Shown in pieces: positions 32,430 to 41,400 of a stretch of DNA of 44,687 nucleotides. The DNA lies in the NCBI GenBank assembly GCA_900320485.1, contig ONSO01000008.1, positions 1-44,687 on the forward strand, given 5' to 3'. A program made the translations under genes and the position numbers. Origin of the DNA: an uncultured Lachnospiraceae bacterium. GTDB lineage: Bacteria; Bacillota; Clostridia; Lachnospirales; Lachnospiraceae. Each line of letters begins with the position of its first letter. The first letter of the stretch is position 1. The notes beneath the pieces are model-generated. The model made no database searches, was not told the DNA's origin, and saw only the letters and a program-made list of their open reading frames with translations.

Positions 32430-32491
32430 ACTTAAGTCGTGACGGGCGGAATCTGTCGAACGTTTTTATGGATCCGCCGACAAAGAATGAT

Positions 32492-32547
32492 AAAAAACCT
32501 CCTTTGCCAATGCTATGATGTAGCAAAAAGGCAAGGGAGGTATTTTT
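32492..32547 (+). promoter_or_regulatory. Long hairpin whose 3' arm is the ribosome binding site of the next gene
   Basis: ACCTCCTTTGCC (32497-32508) pairs with GGCAAGGGAGGT (32530-32541) through 12 bp with one G-U. Flanking A and T runs extend it. The 3' arm contains GGGAGG, the ribosome binding site of the LysM gene, and TTTTTT follows just before the ATG. It may terminate galM, hide the ribosome binding site, or both. TGCTATGAT at 32511-32519 in the loop looks like an extended -10 promoter, whose transcript would lack the 5' arm. Confidence 0.6.
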
Positions 32548-32548
32548 T

Positions 32549-33877
32549 ATGGATCTGCCAAAAAACATTACACAGATTGGCGAAGCGGACGAACATTGCA
32601 AGATTTTTGTGGAGGATTACGTAGTTTCATACCTGAAACAGCTCAATCCACTCGCGAGGGACAAGACCATGGCGGCCGCACTGTACGGAAAGAGAAAGCA
32701 GGAAGAAGACGTTACCTTTTTGTTTGTTTATGGAGCGGGAAAGCTGGACTTTATCCAGAAAGAGGTAAGGCATCTCTCACAGGCTCAGGGGCAGGAGATC
32801 GAGCGGATCCGCAGACAGTTTTTCCCGGAGTTTGAATTCTTGGGATATCGGATTTTAGACGGTAACGTGGTGGAGGGATTCCACGTATGCGGGAAGGAAG
32901 AGTGCAGGTTTGTCAAGGGATATGCGCAGTTTTATGAAAAGAATGAGGCCATGCTGTCCTACATGCTCGAGTCAAGACAGGTGGAGGCGGCGCCTGAGAG
33001 CGTAGACAGTGAAAAATATGATGCCGCAAGAAACCGTCAGGAAAAGAGACGGGAAAAATATGCTCGGAAGGCGGAAGAAAAGGGGGAGGACCAGACGCCA
33101 TCCAAAGCCGGGATCGGGGGTCTTAGGGCATCCGCCGTGGCAGTGCTGGTACTGCTTTGTGCTTTAGGGCTTGCCATGAATTCTCCGGCGCTAAAGGAAA
33201 AGGGATTTACCTGGGAGCGGCTGAAGGAAGAACTCAGGGAGAAGAAACTGCCGGAAATGACGGTAACGTCAGGAAAGATCGCGCAGGCGAATGCGTCCCG
33301 GGGGGAGGAGAAGCTTCAGGAGAGCCTGGCGGCATCAGCAGAGAGCGGGGAAGCAGAAAAGGAAGACGAAGGGGCGAAAACGGCGGCGCAGGATGGCAAG
33401 GCGGATCAGTCGTCGCAGGGCAGCGAGGCAGGTCACGCATCGCAGGAAAGAAAGGCGGATGGACAGGCCGGGCAGGAGAATGCGGCAAAGCAGGGTAGCA
33501 CGACGAGCGGACAGGCCGGGCAGGCTGAAGGAGAAAAAGGGAAGACAAGATCTGACAATAATGACGGCGACCAGACGGTAGCAGTTCCGACGGCAGGAAA
33601 GGTCCAGGCGGAATCAGCAGAGGCAGGAAAGGTTCAGACGGGTCAGGCCGAGATGGCAGAGGCAGAAAAGGTTCAGACGGGACAAGCCGCAGCGGCGGAG
33701 ACGGACGCACCGGCGGCCAAGGAAGTGGTCACGTACGTGGTAAAGCGCGGGGATACGCTGACGGGGATCAGCCTTAGGGTTTACGGGAGCGAGAAATACG
33801 TGGATCTGATCTGCAGACTGAATGCAATCCGGAATCCGGATGAAATTAAGGAGGGACAGAAAATTTTATTACCCTAA
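32549..33877 (+). CDS. Membrane-anchored LysM domain protein
   Basis: A 442-residue protein. The N-terminal ~145 residues form a soluble domain of unknown family, rich in charged and aromatic residues. A Lys/Arg/Glu region follows, then one membrane helix at about 192-211. Beyond it lies a ~180-residue low-complexity segment of Glu, Ala, Gly, Gln and Lys with imperfect repeats such as K-V-Q-T-G-Q-A. The C-terminal LysM domain (about 394-442) starts Y-V-V-K-R-G-D-T-L-T-G-I-S and ends L-P. LysM binds peptidoglycan, so the protein probably spans from cytoplasm to wall. Expression is probably affected by the RBS-containing hairpin upstream. Confidence 0.85.
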   Translation: MDLPKNITQIGEADEHCKIFVEDYVVSYLKQLNPLARDKTMAAALYGKRKQEEDVTFLFVYGAGKLDFIQKEVRHLSQAQGQEIERIRRQFFPEFEFLGYRILDGNVVEGFHVCGKEECRFVKGYAQFYEKNEAMLSYMLESRQVEAAPESVDSEKYDAARNRQEKRREKYARKAEEKGEDQTPSKAGIGGLRASAVAVLVLLCALGLAMNSPALKEKGFTWERLKEELREKKLPEMTVTSGKIAQANASRGEEKLQESLAASAESGEAEKEDEGAKTAAQDGKADQSSQGSEAGHASQERKADGQAGQENAAKQGSTTSGQAGQAEGEKGKTRSDNNDGDQTVAVPTAGKVQAESAEAGKVQTGQAEMAEAEKVQTGQAAAAETDAPAAKEVVTYVVKRGDTLTGISLRVYGSEKYVDLICRLNAIRNPDEIKEGQKILLP

Positions 33878-33889
33878 TTTACGGGAACG

Positions 33890-33898
33890 TGGTATACT
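33890..33898 (+). promoter_or_regulatory. Extended -10 promoter candidate before the DUF5711-like gene
   Basis: TGGTATACT at 33890-33898 is an extended -10 element with no good -35. It lies 40 bp upstream of the next start codon. Confidence 0.4.
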
Positions 33899-33938
33899 AT
33901 CTTTATTCTTCCATTTTTTGTGCTAAAGAGGACGTGAG

Positions 33939-35147
33939 ATGGCGATCATTAAGAATTTTGATGAGAGAAATCAAAAGAAGAAAAGCAGCGCCAGAGAGAG
34001 GCAGCGGCAGTCGGAACGGGAGTACGAGAGGCATCGCAGATTCCGGCTGCTTAGGATCATTTTGATCCTGTGCATTATAGTCGGAGGCGGCGCTTTCCTG
34101 TTTTTCCGGTATCGCGGGAAAATATATGAGGAGTATGACGTGGTAAACACCGTGCCGAGGACGAAGGTAGACGGCGCCAAGGACGTGAAGCTGGGGAACT
34201 CGGTGCTGACTTACAGCCGGGACGGTGCCCACAGCGTGGACGTCAAGGGTGTTATGACCTGGAACCAGAGCTTTGAGATCCAGGACGTGATGCTGGCGAC
34301 CTGCGGAAGTACGTCTGCCCTCTGCGGGTACAACGGACATGAAATTTACGTGCAGAGCGCGGACAGCCAGCTTGGGCAGATCCAGACCAATCTTCCCGTC
34401 AAGTGCATTACGGTGTCGGAGTCGGGACGCGTTACGGCGGTCTTGGAGGACACCAACGTGGTCTGGATCAATACCTACGAAGCCAGCGGCCAGAATATTT
34501 ACGAAGGCCAGTTCCACATGAGCCAAAGCGGTTATCCCGGTGCCATCAGCCTTTCTCCCAACGGAGATCTTTTGGCGGTAAGCTTTGTGTTTGTGGAAGA
34601 GGGGAACATTGTGACCAACGTGGCTTTTTATAATTATGGCCCCGTGGGAGACAATCAGAGCGACCAGCTGGTCAGCACCTTTACCTACCGGGACATGATC
34701 GTTCCCGAGATCCACTTTATGACCAACGGCGCAGCCTTTGCCGTGGCGGACAACCGCCTGATGTTTTATTCCGGCGAGCAGGTTCCGACGACGAAGAAAG
34801 AACATATTCTTGACCGGGAGATCAAGGCCGTATATTATGACCAGAATTACGTTGGCCTTGTATTTGCTTCGGACAAGCCGGAGGCGAAGTACCTGCTGGA
34901 GATTTATAATTCCGCGGGAGAGAACGTGGCGGAGCGGTATTTCGACATGGACTATCTCGGCATCTTCTTTGAGGAAAAGTCCTATGCCATTTATAACGCA
35001 ACGGATTGTATGATCTATACTATGTCCGGGGTACGGAAATATGAAGGAAAATTTGACAAGAGCGTAACGCTCATGTTGCCTACGGAAAGTCCCTACAGAT
35101 ACCGCGTGGTGACGGATACTTCCATTGATACCATTCAGCTGAAGTAG
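33939..35147 (+). CDS. DUF5711-like membrane protein with predicted beta-propeller
   Basis: A 402-residue protein with a very basic cytoplasmic start (K-K-K-S-S-A-R-E-R-Q-R-Q), one membrane helix at about 35-55 and a large external domain. The external domain consists of repeated strand pairs such as V-W-I-N-T-Y and S-L-S-P-N-G-D-L-L-A-V-S, a pattern of WD/YVTN-like beta-propellers. I recognise it as similar to DUF5711 proteins of Clostridia, though less certainly than other calls. No enzymatic motif is seen. It lies between the LysM protein and the CvpA-like protein, 22 bp from the latter, so an envelope-related operon is likely. Confidence 0.7.
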   Translation: MAIIKNFDERNQKKKSSARERQRQSEREYERHRRFRLLRIILILCIIVGGGAFLFFRYRGKIYEEYDVVNTVPRTKVDGAKDVKLGNSVLTYSRDGAHSVDVKGVMTWNQSFEIQDVMLATCGSTSALCGYNGHEIYVQSADSQLGQIQTNLPVKCITVSESGRVTAVLEDTNVVWINTYEASGQNIYEGQFHMSQSGYPGAISLSPNGDLLAVSFVFVEEGNIVTNVAFYNYGPVGDNQSDQLVSTFTYRDMIVPEIHFMTNGAAFAVADNRLMFYSGEQVPTTKKEHILDREIKAVYYDQNYVGLVFASDKPEAKYLLEIYNSAGENVAERYFDMDYLGIFFEEKSYAIYNATDCMIYTMSGVRKYEGKFDKSVTLMLPTESPYRYRVVTDTSIDTIQLK

Positions 35148-35169
35148 TAAGGGACGAAAGGGGAGATCC

Positions 35170-35682
35170 ATGGATTTCAATATTTTAGTGATCGCAGCCC
35201 TGGTGGTTGCCATTTTGAAGATCAGGAGCGGGTATAAGCGGGGCATGGTCAAGGAAGTGATCATGCTGGTATCCCTGATCATTATCTGCATTATGCTGGC
35301 ACTGATCACCAATGGAATGAAGAGCTACAATGAGGGGCAGGTATTTCATGCGGTTTTGACGGTACTGATGCTGGCGGTGCTGGGAATTGTGCAGCTTGTG
35401 CTCAAGCCGGTCTTTTTCTCGGCAAAGCTGGTTGTGAAACTGCCCATTGTAGATTGGCTGGATAAGGTTTTGGGCATGGTCGTGGGACTTATGGAGACCG
35501 TCCTGCTCCTTTGGACGCTGGATTTCTTTGTCATGATCATGGACATGGGCGGCATGAGTGAGCAGATCTTAGAGTGGACCAGGGGGAATCTGGTCCTGAA
35601 ATGGTTCTTTGAAAACAATTATCTGGCAGTGTTCTTACAGAGTATCAGCGAGAAAGTGACCTTCCTGCCGAAGCTGCTGTAA
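35170..35682 (+). CDS. CvpA family membrane protein
   Basis: A 170-residue protein with four predicted membrane helices (about 5-18, 28-47, 59-80 and 96-125). It has K-R-G-M-V-K-E-V near residue 24 and L-D-K-V-L-G-M-V-V-G-L near 98, as in CvpA-like proteins. The E. coli relative is needed for colicin V production and affects envelope stability; what the family does in Clostridia is not established. AAAGGGGAG precedes the ATG, 22 bp after the preceding gene. A hairpin with a T-run closes the transcript at 35690-35725. Confidence 0.8.
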   Translation: MDFNILVIAALVVAILKIRSGYKRGMVKEVIMLVSLIIICIMLALITNGMKSYNEGQVFHAVLTVLMLAVLGIVQLVLKPVFFSAKLVVKLPIVDWLDKVLGMVVGLMETVLLLWTLDFFVMIMDMGGMSEQILEWTRGNLVLKWFFENNYLAVFLQSISEKVTFLPKLL

Positions 35683-35689
35683 TAAAAGT

Positions 35690-35725
35690 AAAGGCGCCCG
35701 CTCACAAAGAGCCGGACGCCTTTTT
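35690..35725 (+). terminator. Intrinsic terminator after the CvpA-like gene
   Basis: AAAGGCG...GCTC, a short loop, then GAGC...CGCC, with small mismatches, followed by TTTTT. The convergent lipoprotein gene ends at 35746, so the hairpin may serve both. Confidence 0.75.
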
Positions 35726-35745
35726 ACATAGAGACATACGTTTTT

Positions 35746-37203
35746 TTAATACTCGATCCCGTAATCCGCAAGGCACGTGCCCATTGTTTTGATGGCGTCG
35801 TCAATGGAACCCACGTATCTTTTGTATCTACTCATAAAATCCTTGATCATTTCGTCAGTGGTCATATATTTGCTTTCTCCGTACAACGAATTCACGCCTT
35901 TGTTAAGGGCAGCCTTTAAGGATTCTTCGGAAGCAAAGATGTCTTTTATTTCCTCCGGTTTACAATATATTCCAAAGCCCATTGCAGTTTCCGGACGGAT
36001 AACTCCCGGCTCTTCGGTTTCCACGTAATCTGCTTTGAAACTATATTCAATCGATATTCCATTGTTATCGCCATGGAAATATAAGAATAAATCTTTGGAG
36101 GATAACGTATCGATTGTATTGTTATCGCTCGATTGATAATAAACCTCAAACCCGGTTTCATGGCTGCGAGTTTCGATCTGGACGTAATCTGAACCGTCTA
36201 TAAAGTTGTTGCTGCGAGCTTCATTATAGGCGAACCAATCTTCATACGGCCACTCAGCTTCGGCGTAATAAAGGGTCTGTTGCTTGATGCCTTCGCGAAC
36301 GGTTTCAACCCACGTCTTTCCCGTGGAATCGCTGATGCCGTCCGTAAACGTCTGTTTTTCTATGAACAGGGGAGCTTTGTCCCGGGTGCCGGAAAGGGAA
36401 ACGTGCGCATCGTATTTTTGATATTCATCTCCGAAATGAATTCCAAAGTCTTCCCAGGAGAGCCCTAATTCGTCAAATGCCTCCGCCGCCAGCACGCCGA
36501 ATCTTGCATATATTAAGTTTATGTTGTTTAGATAAGTCTCACTGTCTTCCGTGAAATTATAATCATTGTGAGTGAATTGCCGGTTCTTATACATGGAATT
36601 GTAATATTCTGCAAAATCCTTCACGTCGGAGAGAACGTCGCGTCCGCTGAACACGGATGCATTCACGTTCTCTTTCGTTATTCCGCGAACGTCGAAAGAG
36701 AAAACTATGCCTGAGGGTCTGAGAAATTTAAGGCGCATTTGGTTATTGGAAGAATTATAAAAAATATCTGCGGTGCCGTCGTTGTAAGACATGATGCCCA
36801 GACACCCTGATATGGCCGGATCGTAATAGTGAACGCCGGCGACGGTATCAGCGGAATAATGATTCATTTTTGGCAAGTCGCTGTTTTTTAGGATATCAGG
36901 CAGTTCATCCAGAATTTCCAGGTCAGTAGGCCCAATGACAACTTCAGCATTTTCCGAAGAGTCGTTCCCAAGATCAAGACATTCTCCGCCGAGAAGAAGC
37001 TGGGAATTACCAGGGTTTTCATCCGAAGCCTCGGTGGCTTCCGCAGCCGCTGAAGCTTCCGTGATCTCCGTGGTGCCTGTATCCCGGGTATTTGATTCGG
37101 TAGTTTCGCCTGCATCCGCCGGCGGATTTGTTCCGCACCCCGTCATGGCAAGCAGCGCGGACATGGTTAATGCTCCGCATAAAGCCTTCCAATTATTATG
37201 CAT
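35746..37203 (-). CDS. Putative lipoprotein of unknown function
   Basis: A 485-residue secreted lipoprotein with the lipobox A-M-T-G-C (Cys at residue 23). A Thr/Glu/Ala/Ser-rich linker (about 25-70) leads to a large region of unknown fold. It contains many Tyr, Asp and Asn residues and no recognised catalytic motif. AAAGGAGGG lies just before the ATG on the minus strand. It is not in an operon with the convergent CvpA-like gene; the methyltransferase gene lies upstream on the same strand, 142 bp away. Surface location is well supported; function is not known. Confidence 0.75.
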   Translation of the reverse strand: MHNNWKALCGALTMSALLAMTGCGTNPPADAGETTESNTRDTGTTEITEASAAAEATEASDENPGNSQLLLGGECLDLGNDSSENAEVVIGPTDLEILDELPDILKNSDLPKMNHYSADTVAGVHYYDPAISGCLGIMSYNDGTADIFYNSSNNQMRLKFLRPSGIVFSFDVRGITKENVNASVFSGRDVLSDVKDFAEYYNSMYKNRQFTHNDYNFTEDSETYLNNINLIYARFGVLAAEAFDELGLSWEDFGIHFGDEYQKYDAHVSLSGTRDKAPLFIEKQTFTDGISDSTGKTWVETVREGIKQQTLYYAEAEWPYEDWFAYNEARSNNFIDGSDYVQIETRSHETGFEVYYQSSDNNTIDTLSSKDLFLYFHGDNNGISIEYSFKADYVETEEPGVIRPETAMGFGIYCKPEEIKDIFASEESLKAALNKGVNSLYGESKYMTTDEMIKDFMSRYKRYVGSIDDAIKTMGTCLADYGIEY

Positions 37204-37345
37204 GGTTTACCCTCCTTTAATGAGCTGGGACTTCCACTTTGGGATCATCCACAAATTTGATGTTAAAAAATTACCATGCTTATGCCTTGAAATATATATC
37301 TGAAACATGCACGATATTGGTTTTATTGTGCAGCCCGCGGGACTG

Positions 37346-38146
37346 TCATTGCGTACGGGGAGCAGGGGAGATGAAGCGCTCCTCCAGGCGGACGGACTTT
37401 GCTGCCCTGGCCTCAAATCGCTTTAGCGTGGCCGGATTTTCAGTTTTGATGAGGACTCCATAGTAGTGAAAGCGATCATTATAAAGGTAGACGGCGGGAA
37501 ACGTCTCCGTAAGGCGCAGCAGATATCTCGCGGCATCAGCCTTGCTTAGATTTAGCAAATTAATGATGGTGACGGATTCCTTCGCGGTAATGGAATCCAG
37601 GTCGCGCAGGAAGCCATCCGTAAAGATCTGCGGGTGATTTTTGTCTGCAAGAAAAAGGTCAACGTACGTCAATTGATACTTTGCGGAAACGTCGTGAACA
37701 TAGGTGAAGGCATCCGCGTGGAGCAATTGAAAATTGCGAAAAATGGCCGGATCATTGACAAAGTACTTCTTTGCAATTTCAATCATCTTTTCTGAATACT
37801 CGATTCCCGTGATCTTGCATTTTGGAGCGCTTAAGGCGAGAAAGCGCGGGATGGAACAACCTGCACAGCCGAGAACCAAAGCACTTTCCAGACGGGAAAG
37901 CCTCGGAAGATAACTGTGGATCAGCTGATGAACGGCATAGTAGATGGGCTGATCGCGTCTATACTTACGCAAATAAATGGTAGAATAAACATAAGTACTG
38001 CCGTGCTGGAAGATGAGCTTTCGCGTATCGCGCCAATGCAGAAGCGGGTTCACGCAATCTATAACGTCAAACGCTTGAAAGGATTCCAAGAGAGTTACTT
38101 TGTTAAGTTTTCTAAGGACAACACCAATATTTTTACGCAAACTCAT
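37346..38146 (-). CDS. Spermidine-synthase-like SAM-binding protein
   Basis: A 266-residue protein with a Rossmann methyltransferase core. A-L-V-L-G-C-A-G-C-S-I-P is the SAM loop, followed by the acidic strand end G-I-E-Y-S-E-K and the A-D-A-F-T-Y-V motif. Y-V-D-L-F-L-A-D-K occupies the position of the spermidine synthase catalytic region. The usual catalytic D-S-x-D is not present, so polyamine synthesis is unlikely and a different transferase or a non-catalytic role is possible. GAGGAGTG upstream supports the ATG at 38146; the frame to 38188 is unsupported. The 331-bp space before the LRR gene holds its promoter and an attenuator-like hairpin. Confidence 0.7.
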   Translation of the reverse strand: MSLRKNIGVVLRKLNKVTLLESFQAFDVIDCVNPLLHWRDTRKLIFQHGSTYVYSTIYLRKYRRDQPIYYAVHQLIHSYLPRLSRLESALVLGCAGCSIPRFLALSAPKCKITGIEYSEKMIEIAKKYFVNDPAIFRNFQLLHADAFTYVHDVSAKYQLTYVDLFLADKNHPQIFTDGFLRDLDSITAKESVTIINLLNLSKADAARYLLRLTETFPAVYLYNDRFHYYGVLIKTENPATLKRFEARAAKSVRLEERFISPAPRTQ

Positions 38147-38359
38147 GACAATCACTCCTCTGACGCCGGTTATGGGAAGTCTATACATATCCTAACATGT
38201 ATGCTCACGTAAAAAAAGAAAAATTTTCCGAATCTGCTTGGCAGGTCCGTGGTGAATGGACGTTGAGAGACGTCTGAAGAGTATAAAAGGGGATTGCGCG
38301 ACCTGTTTTAAGTTTAAGAAAACTCTGAACAAAACATACAAAAAGATGGGATTTGACTA

Positions 38360-38387
38360 TTGCGTTATATGGAAACTACTGTATAAT
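38360..38387 (+). promoter_or_regulatory. Predicted promoter of the LRR protein gene
   Basis: TATAAT at 38382-38387 with TTGCGT at 38360-38365 (16-bp spacer). TTGACT at 38353-38358 would give a 23-bp spacer and is less likely. Confidence 0.55.
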
Positions 38388-38401
38388 AAAAATATAGTAC
38401 T

Positions 38402-38458
38402 GTTCAAAGAAGGGCTTGAACGTAGGACGGGGGACAAGGACGTGCTTGTCCTTTTTTT
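38402..38458 (+). terminator. Leader hairpin and terminator before the LRR gene (attenuator-like)
   Basis: GTTCAA (38402-38407) pairs with TTGAAC (38416-38421). A strong terminator then has GGACAAG (38432-38438), a 6-nt loop, CTTGTCC (38445-38451) and seven T. It lies between the predicted promoter and the start codon, so full expression needs readthrough or antitermination. No known riboswitch fold is recognised. Confidence 0.65.
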
Positions 38459-38477
38459 ATGGTTGGGAGGAATCATC

Positions 38478-41400
38478 GTGAAAAAGAAATCGGAAAAATT
38501 GGGCATGAAGTGGGCGCTGATGATGGTCATGGCGGTGACCTTGAGCATGCTGTGCAGCGGAAGGGGTATGGCAGCCGGGGACGTGGAGATCAATCAAAGT
38601 ACCTTCAGTGATGACCGTTTCCGCGCTTACGTAAGCGAACAAATTGACGCGGATCACAACGGAAGCCTTAGCGTAGCGGAACAACAGGCCGTTAAGGTCA
38701 TCCGTTTTTCAGGGCAGGATGCGCTGTCGCTGAAGGGTATTGAGTATTTTACGAAGCTGGAGGATCTTTATTGCTCCGGCAACAAGCTGACTTCGCTGAA
38801 CCTTTGGAATAATCCGGAGCTGAAAAATCTGACCTGTGACAATAATCAGATCCGTTCGCTTGACCTTACAAAAAATGCCAAAATTGAGCGCGTTTATTGT
38901 AACAATAATGGGATGGAGGTGCTTTCTCTCTCCCAAAACGGGAATCTCCGCTATCTCTATTGCTACGGAAATTACCTGAAGATGGTCAATGCAAGGGCAA
39001 GTGAGCATCTGTTGAATGCGTACGTAAGTGGTAACCCGGATCAGAGTTACTGGCAGTGCAACGTCTATGCCAGTGACACGGCGAAGCTTGCCGTGGACAA
39101 GGGACAGTTTGTGACCTTTGAAGCCGTGGAGATCAATGCGACAAACTTCCCTGACCAAGGCTTTCGCCAGGAATTGTCAAAATACAGATACGATTTGGAT
39201 CTGGACGGTTTTCTGGATAATTATGAGATCAGCAAGGTTACCTACCTTTATCTCGATGGGACCAATGTTGCAATAACGAATTTTAAGGGCCTTGAGAAGC
39301 TTTCATCCCTGCTCACTCTGCACATTAAAAAAATGTCAGGACTTAAGAGCATTGACCTCAGCGCGAACCAAAGTTTACGGGAGGTCACGCTGGACGATGA
39401 GAATCTGGAGCAGATCATTCTTGGAAATCAGCCCAACCTTCAAAGATTGACGATTTATCCTTGCAAGCTTAAGCAATTGGACGTAACGAAAGCGCCCGCG
39501 CTGCGTTCTCTTTACTGTGGTAAATCAGAATTGTCGAGCCTGAACGTGACGCAGTGTCCCAATTTGGTTTCCCTTTCCTGCATTGGTACAAACCTGACTC
39601 AAATCAATTTGTCGAAGAATACGGAGCTGTTGTCACTGTCAATTCAGGGGAACAGTCATTTTAACAGTATTAATTTAAGCGCAAACGTAAAGCTGAAGGA
39701 CTTATCCTTGCAAAATTGCAAGCTAGCCAGCTTGGACGTAAGCATGCTTCCGAACCTGGACCGTCTGGTTTGCAAAAGTAATCAATTGACTAGGCTTGAC
39801 GTTAGTCGGAATAAGGAGCTTGTTCTGCTCGATTGCAGTTCCAATCCGATTACTTCGCTGGATTTAACGCAAAACACGAAACTGTTATCCTTTTATGCAG
39901 TGAACGTGAACGTTAACAGCATTCAGCTGAACAGTGAGAACCTGAATTATCTTTCGTGCTACCCTAAAGAAGGCATCATGGAGGTAGACGTGGGAAATTG
40001 CCCGAAAATAAGGCGCACCTTGTATGAATACGATTCGGAGCAACCGAACTCCACCGGGTATGTTGGCTATTCGATGGGTTATGATACATCCGTATACTTC
40101 GACCTTCGCAGCGTACGTCTAAAGAGAGTGGTGAAGATCGATGCAGAGCAATTCCCGGATTCTTCATTCCGTAGCTTTATCTTGAATAACGTAGACGCAG
40201 ACGGGGACGGATGGCTGGATTCTTCCGAACTTGCGGGAATGCAGGTTTTGAACGTGAACCGTAAAAATATTGCGTCCCTTGAGGGCATCCGTTTTTTCAG
40301 GAGCTTAGTCAGCCTGGAAGCATTCGGAAACCGCCTGACAGAGGTGGATCTTGGCAATAATCTGATCCTTGAGCGGCTGAACGTAGGCTTAAACAATCTG
40401 ACGGCGCTGGACGTAAGTCATAATACGGCATTATATTCCCTGAAATGTTACGGAAATCAGATCGCGGCTTTGGACGTACGGAAGTGCCCTGAGTTGTTTA
40501 GGACCGTCCAGGAGGGCGAGAAGAGCGTTGTACAGCAGGATGGGATGAGTGTCGTCCGTTATGATCTTTCCGGAGGGGACAAGCTCTTGTACGTTGATCA
40601 AAGCACCGTTTTGACGGGAAGCAATCCTGCGATCGTCACGGTGATCAATGAAACGACGTTTCCTGATGAAACGTTCAGAAATTACGTAAAAGCTACGTTT
40701 GATGAGAATAGTGACGGAAAGCTGGATGCAAACGAGATAGAAGATGCGGAAGAAATCCGTTTCAACGTGGTACGGAATCCCGAACTCGGGGCATGGATCA
40801 GCGACTTTACCGGCATTGAATGGTTTACCGAACTGAAAAAATTCACCGTTTACTATGATCCGGCGGCTCTCAAGAAGTATCCTTTGGCTGCTTTGAATTT
40901 CAGCAACAACACAAAGCTGGAAAATGTCTGCCTGGGCGGATTTTACATGCCATATGATTCTCCGACGATAAATGCGCCTACGCTGAAACAATTATATGTT
41001 TATGAATCGAATTTTTATAATTTGACAGGTATTAAAGCGGATCAATTGGAATACTTGAATATACAACACACTGCTCTCAGGGTTTATTATTTGAAACCAA
41101 CGCAGTATCCGAAATTAAACAGGCTATATTTATATTTGGATGACTGTGGCGTGCACCAGGTGGATCTGTCAGGTAATCCGCTGCTGCAATCGGTTGGCAT
41201 ACATTCCAACCGTAACATCGTGTTCATTAACTTAAACGGCTGCAGCCGGTTGGAAGACTTGTCCGTAATTCGAACTGGCGTGGGAAGCTTGGATTGTGGC
41301 GCTTGTACGGCACTTAAGACTTTGCGGGTATATGAAAATTATTCGCTGACGGAATTGGATCTGAGCAGCTGTAAGGAACTAGAGGATGTGGATTGCCATG

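Noticed and set aside
33903-35312. 469-codon minus-strand frame opposite the DUF5711-like gene
   Set aside because: A shadow of the plus-strand gene with no family resemblance and no ribosome binding site. The plus-strand frame has a membrane helix and a good start.
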